From Erythrobacter sp. Alg231-14 (GTDB lineage: Bacteria; Pseudomonadota; Alphaproteobacteria; Sphingomonadales; Sphingomonadaceae), in assembly GCF_900149685.1 (NCBI RefSeq), contig NZ_LT702999.1, positions 1,488,001 to 1,552,000 on the forward strand: a stretch of DNA of 64,000 nucleotides, in the 5' to 3' direction. A model generated the notes under the pieces. The model saw only the letters and a list, made by a program, of their open reading frames with translations, did no database searches and was not told where the DNA came from. Positions 17,424 through 27,113 of the stretch are shown here, piece after piece (position 1 is the stretch's first letter; the number at the start of each line of letters is the position of its first letter). A program made the position numbers and the translations under genes.

Positions 17424-17999
17424 ATGACCATGGCCGACGAAGGCGATATTCTCACGAACCTCGACAACGCCGATGGCGCAGCGGGCGCAGCCCCTGGCGC
17501 AGGCAATGCCGGCGCGGATCAACAACCGGCAGCGGGCATCATCACACAATATGTGAAAGACCTTTCGGTAGAAAATCCCAACTCGCCGGACGTGTTCCAA
17601 TGGACCGATCAACCTCAAGTTGATGTCCAGTTTAACATCGGCGCACAACCGAAGGGCGATCAGGTCACCGAAGTTGAATTGAAGATCAACATCACGGCGA
17701 CATCGGAAAAAGGCACCGCCTATCTCGTTGAGCTCGCGTATTGCGGCTTGATCGGCTTGCGCAACATTCCCGATGAGCAAGCGCATGCATTCCTGTTCGC
17801 AGAAGCGCCCCGCATCTTGTTCCCATTCGCCCGTCGGGTCGTGGCCGATGCGGTCCGCGACGCAGGTTTCCCGCCATTGATGGTGGATCCGATCGATTTC
17901 AACGGCCTATACGCGCAACAATTGGCGGCCAAACGTCAACAAGATGCGGCCGCTGGTGGGGGCGCTGGCGACATCGCACCGCCCACGGGCCAACTGTAA
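17424..17999 (+). CDS. secB: Protein-export chaperone SecB
   Basis: 191 residues. An Ala/Gly-rich N-terminal extension (about 1-38) precedes the SecB core: ITQYVKDLSVENPNSPDVF, VELKINITATSEKGTAYLVELAYCGL and APRILFPFARRVVADAVRDAGFPPLMVDPIDF. SecB keeps preproteins unfolded and hands them to SecA. Start options are ATG 17424 (MTMADEG) or 17430; GAAAGACGAA is only a weak ribosome site. Confidence 0.95.
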   Translation: MTMADEGDILTNLDNADGAAGAAPGAGNAGADQQPAAGIITQYVKDLSVENPNSPDVFQWTDQPQVDVQFNIGAQPKGDQVTEVELKINITATSEKGTAYLVELAYCGLIGLRNIPDEQAHAFLFAEAPRILFPFARRVVADAVRDAGFPPLMVDPIDFNGLYAQQLAAKRQQDAAAGGGAGDIAPPTGQL

Positions 18000-18042
18000 G
18001 CTTTGCGATTTGATGCGAGCATGAGATGATGGGCATGCCGCA

Positions 18043-19623
18043 ATGAGCCTGTTGCGCAATGTTGGGACAATCGGGTCCCTAACCATGCTCAGCCGCATTG
18101 CCGGAATGGCGCGCGAGATGATTTTCTCGCGCGTCCTTGGCGCCAATGCCGTGACCGATGCGTGGTTTCAGGCTTTTATCATTCCCAATGTGTTCCGCCG
18201 CCTCTTCGCCGAAGGGGCGTTTTCCGCGGCGTTTGTGCCGATGTTTTCCAAACGTCTGCACGGGCCCGACGATCCAGAACAGGGCCTGGAAGAAGCCCGC
18301 AGTTTTAGCGCGGACGTGCTGAGCGTATTCCTGCCGATCCTAATCGCTTTGGTCGCAGTGTTTGAAATCGCCATGCCCGGCGTGATTTGGATACTGTCGG
18401 AGAAGCCGGTTGATCCAGAAACATATCCATTAGCGGTGGATTTCGCTCGGATCATGTTTCCCTACATCATCCTCGTTTCACTGGTGACGCTGTTCACCGG
18501 CATGCTCAATTCTGTTTCGCGCTTTGCCCCCGGCGCGAGCTTTCCGATCATTCTCAACATCGTGTTGATCGGTGCTTTGTTGGCGGGCGAATGGTTCAAG
18601 GAGACGTCCGGAGCCAGCATTGAGGACGTCGCATACGGCATCGCATGGGCAGTCACCGGCGCTGGGGTGATGCAGCTTGCGTGGCTGTACTATTGGACCC
18701 GCGTCGAAGGGTTTCGCCCACGTTTGCTGTGGCCGCGAATAACGCCAGAGGTAAAGCGGCTTTCCATCATCGCGTTGCCCGCGGCGATTGGTGGGGGCGC
18801 GTACCAAATCAACACCCTGGTGCAGCTCTTTTTCCTCAACCAGCTCGAAGACGGCTCGGTCAGCTACATGAATTACGCCGACCGGCTCAATCAATTGCCT
18901 CTGGGCATTATTGGTATCGCCCTATCGACGGCCATCTTGCCCAGCCTGTCCAAATTTGTAGGCGGCGATGACAAAGAGGGTGCGGACCGGATTCAATCGG
19001 ATGCGATCGAATTGGCCATGTTGCTCACCATCCCGGCGGCTGTCGCTTTGGCGATATGCGCCGAACCGTTTGTGACCATGATCTTCCAAGGTGGACGGTT
19101 TAATATGGCCGATGCCGCCGTGACGGGCCAAGTGCTCGCCACCTTGGTGCTGGGATTGCCCGCTTATGTCTTGGTCAAAGTGTTGGTGCCCAATTTCTAC
19201 GCGCGCGCCGACACCAAAACGCCGGTTGTCGCAGCGTTTATTTCGCTAGGCGTGTTTATCGCGTTCAACATCGCGTTCCTATCGCAATACGGGGTCATCG
19301 GGGTCGCCTATGCCAGTGTCATTGGCGCATGGATCAACGTCGCGTTCCTCATTATCGTGCTTGGCATGCGGGGCTTTTACCGCGTCCCCGGCGCCTTGAT
19401 CTTGCGCATCGCCCGCCAAGTGTTGGCGGCCGCAGCAATGGGAGCCGCCTTGTTCTACACGCGCGACCTGCTAACGGATTGGTTCGCGGCCGGTATTGTT
19501 GCGCGATTGGCTGCGTTGCTCGCTCTCGTCACAGCCGCCGCCATCGTATATTTCGGCGTTGCATTTGCCGTCGGCGCCATCGACCGCGCTCGGATCACCG
19601 CCTTAACAAAGAAAGCAAGCTAA
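18043..19623 (+). CDS. murJ: Lipid II flippase MurJ
   Basis: 526 residues with about fourteen transmembrane helices. The N-terminus MSLLRNVGTIGSLTMLSRIAG and the motif RRLFAEGAFSAAFVP are diagnostic of the MurJ/MviN family, which flips lipid II across the inner membrane for peptidoglycan synthesis. Conserved charged residues inside the cavity (for example the RE of MAREMIFSRVLGA) are kept. It lies 43 bases after secB and 3 bases before trpS, so the three are probably co-transcribed. Confidence 0.95.
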   Translation: MSLLRNVGTIGSLTMLSRIAGMAREMIFSRVLGANAVTDAWFQAFIIPNVFRRLFAEGAFSAAFVPMFSKRLHGPDDPEQGLEEARSFSADVLSVFLPILIALVAVFEIAMPGVIWILSEKPVDPETYPLAVDFARIMFPYIILVSLVTLFTGMLNSVSRFAPGASFPIILNIVLIGALLAGEWFKETSGASIEDVAYGIAWAVTGAGVMQLAWLYYWTRVEGFRPRLLWPRITPEVKRLSIIALPAAIGGGAYQINTLVQLFFLNQLEDGSVSYMNYADRLNQLPLGIIGIALSTAILPSLSKFVGGDDKEGADRIQSDAIELAMLLTIPAAVALAICAEPFVTMIFQGGRFNMADAAVTGQVLATLVLGLPAYVLVKVLVPNFYARADTKTPVVAAFISLGVFIAFNIAFLSQYGVIGVAYASVIGAWINVAFLIIVLGMRGFYRVPGALILRIARQVLAAAAMGAALFYTRDLLTDWFAAGIVARLAALLALVTAAAIVYFGVAFAVGAIDRARITALTKKAS

Positions 19624-19626
19624 GCC

Positions 19627-20646
19627 ATGCGTGTCGTATCAGGCATTCAACCCACCGGAAAACCGCATCTGGGCAATTACCTTGGTGCAATCGTCAATTA
19701 TGTGAAACTGCAAGACGAGGCGCACGCCGCTGGGGGTGAGTGTTTCATCTTCTTGGCGGATTTGCACGCCTTGTCTCAACCGCATGACCCGGCGGAATTG
19801 ACCCGCAACACGCGGGAAATGGTGGCGACATTGGTGGCCTGCGGTGTGGATCCATCCAAGGCGATCTTGTTCAATCAGGCCCAAATCCCTGCCCATGCCG
19901 AGCTGCAATGGTTGCTGAACGGCACTGCGCGGATGGGATGGCTCAACCGCATGACGCAATGGAAAGACAAAGCGGGCAAGAACCGCGAAGGTCAATCCAT
20001 CGCGCTGTTCAACTATCCAGTTCTTCAAGCTGCCGACGTGCTTTTGTACCAGGCCACGCATGTACCCGTGGGCGATGATCAGAAACAGCATTTGGAGCTG
20101 GCTCGGGACATCGCGCAAAAATTCAACACGGATTACTGTCCAGAAGACGCACCGCTCTTCACATTGCCAGAGCCTTACATTCCGCCAGCCGCAGCGCGCA
20201 TCATGAGCCTACGCGATGGGTCGGCCAAGATGAGCAAATCTGACCCGTCCGAAATGAGCCGTATCAATCTTACCGATGACGCCGATACGGTGGTGAAGAA
20301 AGTCAAGAAAGCCAAGACCGACGCAGAGCCTTTGCCATCGGAAGCAAAGGGACTGGAGGGTCGCGCCGAGGCATTGAATTTGGTGACGATCTATTGTGCG
20401 GTGACCGGGAAAAGCACCGATGATACTTTGAGCGAATATGGCGGTCAGGGTTTCGGCAGTTTCAAACCGGTTCTGGCCGAAGCATTGGTGGAAACATTGC
20501 GCCCTATCAATGCGCGTTTCCTAGAACTCAAAGACGATACCGAAGCTTTGGATGCCATCTTGGCGCGCGGCGCATCAAAAGCGCGCGAACACGCCATCCC
20601 GACATTAAGTGCCGCGTATAAGGCATTGGGTTTGCTGCGAGGGTAA
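19627..20646 (+). CDS. trpS: Tryptophanyl-tRNA synthetase
   Basis: 339 residues, a class I synthetase. The HIGH-type motif is PTGKPHLGNYLGA (about 9-21) and the second signature is KMSKS (about 201-205). GDDQKQHLELARDIA and ADVLLYQATHVPVG complete the TrpRS pattern. It charges tRNA-Trp in the cytoplasm. The ATG follows the murJ stop by three bases, so translation is coupled. No terminator is evident afterwards. Confidence 0.97.
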   Translation: MRVVSGIQPTGKPHLGNYLGAIVNYVKLQDEAHAAGGECFIFLADLHALSQPHDPAELTRNTREMVATLVACGVDPSKAILFNQAQIPAHAELQWLLNGTARMGWLNRMTQWKDKAGKNREGQSIALFNYPVLQAADVLLYQATHVPVGDDQKQHLELARDIAQKFNTDYCPEDAPLFTLPEPYIPPAAARIMSLRDGSAKMSKSDPSEMSRINLTDDADTVVKKVKKAKTDAEPLPSEAKGLEGRAEALNLVTIYCAVTGKSTDDTLSEYGGQGFGSFKPVLAEALVETLRPINARFLELKDDTEALDAILARGASKAREHAIPTLSAAYKALGLLRG

Positions 20647-20922
20647 GGTGACTGGTCAAAACCGCGTTTGATCGCCGTTAAACCACCATTCAGCCCCACA
20701 ATTGCACCATTGCCGCCACAGTGAATGGTCGCAGCCAGGGTCACCGCGCGGGCTACAATCGTTGGCTATCGCCCTATGGGCGTGGGCCGTCATTGCTTCC
20801 CGGTTCGGTTTGGGGTGTTGCAATCAATCGCTGGTGAACCGATCCAGTGCGGCGGCCAATCCAATGGACGTCAAACACGGTGTGCTTGCACGCTGCTCTG
20901 GTGATTTTGTTGAGGATATGCC

Positions 20923-21606
20923 ATGAACACTCCTGATATGACCCTGAGATCAAACACATTCCGCCGTTTTGCCCGCTTTGGCTTGATCGGGGCGGTTGCT
21001 GTCGGCGTTGCGGCTTGTGCGCCATCGTTCAATGCGGATGTTTCCCGGTTTCAGGCACAACTCCCTGCACCGCAGGGGCAAACCTTTGCCGTCGTAGCCG
21101 AAGACCCGGCGCTTGCCGGTGGGCTCGAATTCGCGCTTTATGCCGATCTGGTCGCGGCCGAAATGGCCGAGCTAGGCTATGTCGAATCGGCGACTCCCGA
21201 AAACGCCAATTTGCTCGTGCGCTTTGATTACGATGTCGACAATGGTCGCGAACGCGTCCGTTCAACCGGCATCGCCAGCGATCCATTCTTTGGTCCATGG
21301 GGCGGGTTTCGCGGTCGTGGTTTCCGCCGCAGTTACGCTTTTGGCTTTTACGATCCATGGCTCGCCGGTCCACAGGTCCGCAGCTATACCGTGTACACTA
21401 GCGGGATTGAGATGAAGATCGACAACACCGCGACAGGCGAACGCTTGTTCGAAGGACAAGCCGAAGCGGTTTCTCGGTCCAACCGCCTTCAAGCCTTGGT
21501 ACCCAATCTGGTTGATGCGATCTTCACCGATTTCCCTGGAAATTCGGGTGAGACATTGCGGATCACAATTCGCGAAGACGGAAAGACCGTTCGTCCCACC
21601 AACTAG
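20923..21606 (+). CDS. DUF4136-family lipoprotein
   Basis: 227 residues. An N-terminal helix ends in VGVAACAPS, a lipobox with Cys32. The mature part has the DUF4136 pattern: paired strands (FAVVAEDPALAGGLEF), AEMAELGYVESATPENANLLVRFDYDV, and the C-terminal LVDAIFTDFPGNSGETLRITI. Function unknown. It shares the ending [IL]F[TS]DFPG..GET[LV].I with the gene at 56409-57056, so the two are paralogues. ATG 20923 is used; ATG 20938 is an alternative. The 276 bases before it hold nothing I can support. Confidence 0.82.
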   Translation: MNTPDMTLRSNTFRRFARFGLIGAVAVGVAACAPSFNADVSRFQAQLPAPQGQTFAVVAEDPALAGGLEFALYADLVAAEMAELGYVESATPENANLLVRFDYDVDNGRERVRSTGIASDPFFGPWGGFRGRGFRRSYAFGFYDPWLAGPQVRSYTVYTSGIEMKIDNTATGERLFEGQAEAVSRSNRLQALVPNLVDAIFTDFPGNSGETLRITIREDGKTVRPTN

Positions 21607-21642
21607 ACGCGAGCAAAACGCAAACATCCCTTGGACGGGGTG

Positions 21643-21677
21643 AAGGGCGGCGCGAGGGATCTGCGCCGCCTTTTTTG
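21643..21677 (+). terminator. Intrinsic terminator of the DUF4136 gene
   Basis: GGCGGCGC (21646-21653) pairs with GCGCCGCC (21663-21670), extended by A-T pairs and followed by TTTTTTG. Confidence 0.85.
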
Positions 21678-21752
21678 TTGGACCTGGCCTTCGCTAGATT
21701 CGGGTCAGGCGTAAGCGCAACTCATCCGAGCCTTGGATTTTGATGGGGCTTT

Positions 21753-22205
21753 TTAAAGCTTGGCGTGACCGCCGGTTGAGCCAAATCCGCCCGTACCGCG
21801 CTGTGTCGCGTCCAACTCGTCAACTTCGACAAACGCCGCCTGAACCACTGGGGCAACAACCAGTTGCGCCACGCGATCACCCCGCGCGATTACGAAATCC
21901 GCGTCGCCATGATTGATCAAGATCACTTTCAATTCGCCGCGATAATCGCTGTCGATTGTGCCCGGCGTGTTCGGCACAGTGATGCCATGTTTCAACGCAA
22001 GGCCGGAACGCGGACGCACTTGAATTTCGTAATTCTTAGGGATGGCCAATGCTAGACCGGTCGCCACCGGATAGCGCGCGCCGGGAGCCAATGTGACATC
22101 CTCCGCGCTTACGACATCCATACCCGCTGCGCCGTCGGTGGCATAAGCAGGAAGGGGCAGCCCCTCACCATGGGGCAGGCGCTTCAATTCAACCGATACG
22201 CTCAT
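21753..22205 (-). CDS. dut: Deoxyuridine 5'-triphosphate nucleotidohydrolase
   Basis: 150 residues, the standard trimeric dUTPase. All five motifs are visible: [45 protein letters not shown] and the C-terminal arm [10 protein letters not shown]. It converts dUTP to dUMP, keeping uracil out of DNA and feeding dTMP synthesis. Its ATG overlaps the coaBC stop by four bases; the dut-coaBC pairing is common in bacteria. Confidence 0.97.
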   Translation of the reverse strand: MSVSVELKRLPHGEGLPLPAYATDGAAGMDVVSAEDVTLAPGARYPVATGLALAIPKNYEIQVRPRSGLALKHGITVPNTPGTIDSDYRGELKVILINHGDADFVIARGDRVAQLVVAPVVQAAFVEVDELDATQRGTGGFGSTGGHAKL

Positions 22206-23944
22206 TCGTTTGCCAATGCGTCTAACTTGGTGGCGATCCGCTCTGCCAAAGCCATCGCCACTTCGCCTTTGGGCATTTTGTCGAGGCTTTCGACACCATC
22301 GCTGCTGACGATATGGACGCGGTTGTCATCGCCGCCCATTACGTCGCCGGACACGTCGTTGGCCACGATCCAATCGCATGCTTTGCGTTTGCGTTTCTTC
22401 TTGGCGTAATCGAGCACACTGTCGGTTTCGGCGGCAAAGCCAATTACCAAATCGGGCCGGTTGGAACTTGCCGCAAGATTGGTGAGAATATCGGGGTTCT
22501 CGGTCAGCATCAAAGCCGGCGGGGCCGATCCACGCTTTTTGATTTTATCGTCGCGATATTCCTTAGGCCGCCAATCGGCGACCGCCGCTACCATCACCGC
22601 AACATCACACGGCAATGCGCGCTTAACTGCGGTCGACATTTCTTCGGCGCTCTCCACATCGACGCGATTGACCCCATCGGGCGTTTTCAACGCAACGGGT
22701 CCGGCGACCAATGTGACCTCTGCGCCCAAAGCCGCCACGGCCGCCGCGATAGCAAATCCTTGTTTACCGCTAGACCGATTGGCGATGTACCGAACGGGAT
22801 CAATCGATTCCCACGTTGGACCGGCCGTCACCAAGACATGGCGCCCATCCAATGGTTGATCGGAAGCGTCCGCGATGATGCCTTCAATCGCGGCCTCATC
22901 CGCTTCGATCGCCTGCATTTTGGCCGGCGCGGCTTTCTTTGCGGCGATTTTGCGCGCGGGTTCCGGCTCAGCCTCCGGTTCATCTTCGACCGGTTCCACA
23001 ATCGGTTCAGGCGCGAGTTTTCTATCATCCACTTCGTGGTTGATCGCATCGGGATCCATTGGCGGCGCGGCTTTACCCGCACCTTTTGTCGCGAGCGGTG
23101 AGCCAGCGAGATCCGGGTTGAACTCGATATCTTCTTCTTCGATCAACTCGGCCGCTTCTGCGTCTTCGGGGATGTCGTCATCGCCTATCGCGTCAATATC
23201 GGCTTCGAGGTCAGCATCGATTTCCTCGGCACTGCGTTTGGTGGTGGAGCGGGGAATTATCTTGGACAGCAATCCGCCCAGTCCGCCGGTCGATGCGCCG
23301 TCTTCTGCGCCCTCATTATCCGGTTCAAGCGCTTCGGCGGCATCGTTTGCCGGTGCAAAAGCAACTGCGGATTCTTCGATTTCGATTCCCAAGCGGCCCG
23401 CAATCTCTGCCCAAATCGCACCGGGCTCGGGCAATCGACCATACCCAAATTCTCCGCATGCCATCGCGCCTTCATCCGGGTGCATAACGGTAACGCCCGC
23501 TTCATTCAGAGCGTCAACATTGCGTTGGGTGGAGGCGTGCTCCCACATTTTTACGTTCATCGCCGGCACGGCCAAAACCGGTTTGTTTGTGGCCAACAAC
23601 AATGTCGTGGCCAAATCGTCGGCGATCCCTGCTGCCATTTTCGCCATCAGGTCCGCCGTCGCAGGGCAGACAACAACCAAATCAGCTTCGCGGGATAATT
23701 CGATATGCCCCATCTCAACTTCGTTCTTGAGGTCGAAAAGGCTGGTGTGCACTTGATTTTCAGAGAGCGCCGCCAGCGACATGGGCGTCACAAATTGTTG
23801 GCCGCCCTTGGTCACAACGCACGTGACATCGGCTCCACCCTTGCGGATCAACCGAACAAGCTCGCACGATTTGTAGGCCGCGATACCGCCACCCACGACC
23901 AATAGCACCTTTGGCAAAAGCACCTTTGGTCCCGCTTTGCTCAT
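22202..23944 (-). CDS. coaBC: Bifunctional phosphopantothenoylcysteine decarboxylase/synthetase with acidic insert
   Basis: 580 residues against about 400 for typical CoaBC. CoaC (about 10-190) has [16 protein letters not shown], the catalytic His80 ([10 protein letters not shown]), [10 protein letters not shown] and Cys163 ([15 protein letters not shown]). CoaB (about 366-580) has [29 protein letters not shown] and VGFAAETD. Between them lies a 175-residue insert (about 191-365; genomic 22850-23374), very rich in Asp, Glu, Ala and Pro and apparently disordered. The enzyme makes 4'-phosphopantetheine for CoA. ATG 23944 follows GAGGAG; an in-frame extension to 24040 lacks family similarity. 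Confidence 0.95.
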   Translation of the reverse strand: MSKAGPKVLLPKVLLVVGGGIAAYKSCELVRLIRKGGADVTCVVTKGGQQFVTPMSLAALSENQVHTSLFDLKNEVEMGHIELSREADLVVVCPATADLMAKMAAGIADDLATTLLLATNKPVLAVPAMNVKMWEHASTQRNVDALNEAGVTVMHPDEGAMACGEFGYGRLPEPGAIWAEIAGRLGIEIEESAVAFAPANDAAEALEPDNEGAEDGASTGGLGGLLSKIIPRSTTKRSAEEIDADLEADIDAIGDDDIPEDAEAAELIEEEDIEFNPDLAGSPLATKGAGKAAPPMDPDAINHEVDDRKLAPEPIVEPVEDEPEAEPEPARKIAAKKAAPAKMQAIEADEAAIEGIIADASDQPLDGRHVLVTAGPTWESIDPVRYIANRSSGKQGFAIAAAVAALGAEVTLVAGPVALKTPDGVNRVDVESAEEMSTAVKRALPCDVAVMVAAVADWRPKEYRDDKIKKRGSAPPALMLTENPDILTNLAASSNRPDLVIGFAAETDSVLDYAKKKRKRKACDWIVANDVSGDVMGGDDNRVHIVSSDGVESLDKMPKGEVAMALAERIATKLDALANE

Positions 23945-24123
23945 TGTCCCGTTCACTCCTCTTCGGCGCTTTGCCCAAATCACACTGGGTTTGTCACGCG
24001 AATTCGCATGTGTCCTAGCGCCCCGCCTGACCAACGCCAAGCCCAGCGTTGCCTAGCGATCCGATGGTTAAGATTGTGCTTAGAGCGCGCACCCGTCATA
24101 AGCCGGATTGAGAGGGGATAATT

Positions 24124-24504
24124 ATGATTTTGGCGTTGCGCATTGCCATAGGCCTTGGCGGCCTATTGTTGCTTTCACTCGCGTTTGGGTTTTTCACCGA
24201 CCCGGCCGCCTCGGGGGCTGATTTTGGCCTGGTCGTCGAAGGCGCTCACGGATTGACCTCTGCACGGTCTGATTTCACAGCGTTTTTTGGCGTTGGCGGG
24301 GCGTGTTTCATCTGGGGCGCATGGGCCCGGCGCAGCGATCCATTGATTATTGGGGCCGCGTTGATGTTGGTCACATTGGTCGGGCGGATCGTTTCCTACG
24401 TCCTGCATGGCGGGTTCGAAGGTTATCATCTGCCAATGGTGGTTGAATTGGTTTTGGGCGTGTTGGGCATTCTCGGCGCGCGCATGTTGCCCGACCGGAC
24501 CTAA
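24124..24504 (+). CDS. DUF4345-like small membrane protein
   Basis: 126 residues with four predicted transmembrane helices: the first at the N-terminus (ALRIAIGLGGLLLLSLAFGF), then FTAFFGVGGACFIWGAW, PLIIGAALMLVTLVGRIVSYVL and MVVELVLGVLGILGARML. The arrangement and the ARSDFTAFFGVGG segment fit the DUF4345 family. No function is known. GAGAGGGGAT precedes the ATG. It converges on ubiB with a gap of 11 bases. Confidence 0.72.
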   Translation: MILALRIAIGLGGLLLLSLAFGFFTDPAASGADFGLVVEGAHGLTSARSDFTAFFGVGGACFIWGAWARRSDPLIIGAALMLVTLVGRIVSYVLHGGFEGYHLPMVVELVLGVLGILGARMLPDRT

Positions 24505-24515
24505 CCTAAACGCGG

Positions 24516-26075
24516 TTAGATCAAGCCCGCGAAACTGGCGCCCCACACGGCGCCAGCACCAACCGCGCCCGCGACAAAGTAACCGAGCCAGCCGCCGCCA
24601 TTCCGATTACTGCGCTCTGTCATGAGCGGGATTTCGGGTAGCGGCGCGGCTTCGGGTGCGCCCCCCTTTGCAGGGAATCGATCTTCGATCCGGCGGATCA
24701 AATCGGGCAAACGGAACAATGTTTGCGCGTCTTCCTTCAACCGATCTGCGACCGCCGATTCTGGGCCCAGTTCATCTCGGATCCATTCGCGCACATACGG
24801 GGCGGACGTGTCCCACATGTTGATTTCGGGGTTCAACTGAGTGGCGATACCTTCGACCATCACCATCGTTTTTTGCAGCAACAACAAATGCGGCTGTGTC
24901 TGCATGTCAAAATCGCGGGTGATCGCAAACAATCCATCGAGCATTTGACCAACGCTTAATTCTTTCACCGGCTTGCCACGCATCGGTTCACCCACAGCGC
25001 GCAATGCGGTCGCAAACTCGCCGACCGAATGATAGCTAGGCACATATTGCGCCTCGAAATGGATTTCAGCGACACGTTTGTAATTGCCGGTGGTCAATCC
25101 ATACAGAATTTCGGCCAACCATTGCCGGGCGCGGCGATCAATGCGGCCCATAATCCCGAAATCTATGGCGGCAATTGTACCGTCCTTTTCGATGAACAGA
25201 TTCCCTTGGTGCATATCCGCGTGGAAGAAACCGCCGCTGATCGCTTGGGTCAGGAAACTGATGACTAGGCGGTTTGAAATGGCGTTCAAATCATGGCCCT
25301 GCGCGACCAGTGCATCGCGGCGCGAGATTTTGATCCCATCCACCCATTCGATGGTCAGCACCCGGCCATTTGTCCGATCCCAATCAATTTCAGGAATGCG
25401 ATAGCCACTGACGCCGGCCATATCCTCAGCCAATTCGCTGGCAGAGGCGGCTTCGCGTCGCAGGTCGAGCTCAGAGAAAGACCAGCGTTTGAAATTGGCG
25501 ATCGTCAGTCGTGGCCGCAACCGGGTTGCTTCGCCGCCCATCGCCTCCACATGCGCTGCGGCCCATTCATAGGTTTCGATGTCGCGGGCAAACTTCTCTC
25601 GGATGCCGGGACGAAGGACTTTCACCGCTACAGTGCGACCGTCCTTGGTCGTTCCCTTGTGCACCTGTGCAATAGACGCTGCCCCGACGGGCTCAGGATC
25701 AATATGCGTGAACAAAGCGTCCAGCGGTTGATCAAATGTCGATACAATCTGCTCTTCGATCTGAGAAAATGGGACCGGCGGCAGATTGTCCTGTAGGCTC
25801 AAAAGATTGTGCGCGGCTTCTTCGCCGACCAAATCGGGTCGGGTGGCCAATGATTGACCCAATTTGATCGCAGCCGGACCGATCGCGCGAAAAGCGCCGG
25901 CGTAATCCCGCTGTCCCGACTTGCCAGTGAGCGTCGCCAAGCGCGCCATCCTAGCAAGTCGACGGACTTGCGCGGGCGCATTGGGATCGTCCTCAATGCC
26001 AATCAAAGCGCGTCGCCGCGCAAGGGTAATGCCCCACCGAGCAAGGCGAAATAGATGCGTGGCGGACGACGTCAT
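24516..26075 (-). CDS. ubiB: Ubiquinone biosynthesis kinase-like protein UbiB
   Basis: 519 residues of the ABC1/ADCK/UbiB atypical kinase family. The KxGQ motif is in AIKLGQSLATRPDLV; the Ala-rich nucleotide loop is AASIAQVHKG, followed by VAVKVLRPGI; the catalytic region is FFHADMHQGNLFIEKDGTIAAIDFGIMG. Two C-terminal hydrophobic helices (GGWLGYFVAGAVGAGAVWGA) anchor it. It supports coenzyme Q biosynthesis at the membrane. It follows ubiE by 49 bases in the same direction. Confidence 0.95.
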   Translation of the reverse strand: MTSSATHLFRLARWGITLARRRALIGIEDDPNAPAQVRRLARMARLATLTGKSGQRDYAGAFRAIGPAAIKLGQSLATRPDLVGEEAAHNLLSLQDNLPPVPFSQIEEQIVSTFDQPLDALFTHIDPEPVGAASIAQVHKGTTKDGRTVAVKVLRPGIREKFARDIETYEWAAAHVEAMGGEATRLRPRLTIANFKRWSFSELDLRREAASASELAEDMAGVSGYRIPEIDWDRTNGRVLTIEWVDGIKISRRDALVAQGHDLNAISNRLVISFLTQAISGGFFHADMHQGNLFIEKDGTIAAIDFGIMGRIDRRARQWLAEILYGLTTGNYKRVAEIHFEAQYVPSYHSVGEFATALRAVGEPMRGKPVKELSVGQMLDGLFAITRDFDMQTQPHLLLLQKTMVMVEGIATQLNPEINMWDTSAPYVREWIRDELGPESAVADRLKEDAQTLFRLPDLIRRIEDRFPAKGGAPEAAPLPEIPLMTERSNRNGGGWLGYFVAGAVGAGAVWGASFAGLI

Positions 26076-26124
26076 GCCGGGCTCCGCTCACAATCGAATT
26101 TGGCGTAGAAACGCTGGATCAACA

Positions 26125-26889
26125 CTAAATTTTCCATCCCGAATGGATCGCGACCGCACCGCCAAGGATGCTTTCAACCTTTGTGTTCACGAACCCGGCT
26201 GTGCGGATCATGCTTTCAAATTCGCTCATCTTGGGGAAGCGACGGATAGATTCGGCCAAATAGCGATAGGAATCTGCATCACCGGCAATCGCCTGGCCCA
26301 TCCGCGGCATCACCTTGTCAGAATAGACATCGTAGATTTCTTTGAAACCCGCCCATTCCGTCGTCGAAAATTCCATACAGTAAAATCGGCCACCGGGCCG
26401 CAGAACGCGATGCGCCTCGGCTAAGGCTTTATCTTTAAATGTCACGTTCCTGATGCCAAAAACGATCGTATACGCATCGAACGAATTGCTGGCGAAATCG
26501 ACGGCTTCGGCGTTCTGACAGGTGAATACCAGGCTGCCTGTATCCGGCGTTTCCGTCCGCTCCATCGCGCGTTCGGCCCCGACATCCAACATATCCTGAT
26601 TGATATCGGCCACCGTAATATCCGCGCCGCGATCCGTCATGCGGAAAGCGATGTCGCCTGTTCCACCGGCCATATCCAAAATGCGCTCACCGGCTTGCGG
26701 CTTTACCCGTTTGACGAAACGGTCTTTCCATCCGCGATGCATACCCATCGACATCGCATCGTTCATAATGTCGTATTTCTTGGCCACGCTGGTGAAAACC
26801 TCGCCCACGCGGCGGGTCTTTTCATCCGGGGCGACCTCTTCGTAGCCGAAGGAGACTGTTTCTTCTGCGTTTGTGGTGCTTTGAGTCAT
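26125..26889 (-). CDS. ubiE: Ubiquinone/menaquinone C-methyltransferase UbiE
   Basis: 254 residues. SAM-dependent methyltransferase with VFTSVAKKYDIMNDAMSMGMHRGWK, motif I ILDMAGGTGDIAF, and the C-terminal VLRPGGRFYCMEFSTTEW. It methylates the ring carbon of demethylubiquinone precursors. ATG 26889 gives the normal N-terminus; an open extension to 26979 has no similarity. It is the first gene of ubiE-ubiB and is divergent from mutM. Confidence 0.96.
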   Translation of the reverse strand: MTQSTTNAEETVSFGYEEVAPDEKTRRVGEVFTSVAKKYDIMNDAMSMGMHRGWKDRFVKRVKPQAGERILDMAGGTGDIAFRMTDRGADITVADINQDMLDVGAERAMERTETPDTGSLVFTCQNAEAVDFASNSFDAYTIVFGIRNVTFKDKALAEAHRVLRPGGRFYCMEFSTTEWAGFKEIYDVYSDKVMPRMGQAIAGDADSYRYLAESIRRFPKMSEFESMIRTAGFVNTKVESILGGAVAIHSGWKI

Positions 26890-27113
26890 GGTTGGAGCCC
26901 TAGAGGCAATTGCTTTGCGCGCATAGGTTTTTTGGCCCGAACCTGCGCCAATCGATCCGTCCATGTGAGCGCGCAGCAATCACAGCGAAATGGGATCGCG
27001 CGATAACCGGGTGGAAGGACCCGAACCGGGCTGGATTGGGCGACGGCGAACCTGCATAAGAATGCTGCAGCCTAATCTGCTGTCCCATATCATTAATCGC
27101 CAGAAATGAAGCC

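Noticed and set aside
17205..17786. 193-codon minus-strand frame across the secB start
   Set aside because: Overlaps secB antisense and resembles no protein.
20702..20926. 74-codon plus-strand frame ending with an ATGA overlap to the DUF4136 gene
   Set aside because: No family, no good ribosome site and poor codon use; the overlap is probably chance.
22313..23756. Plus-strand frames of 262 and 293 codons under coaBC
   Set aside because: Antisense shadows; the acidic insert of coaBC keeps the opposite strand open.
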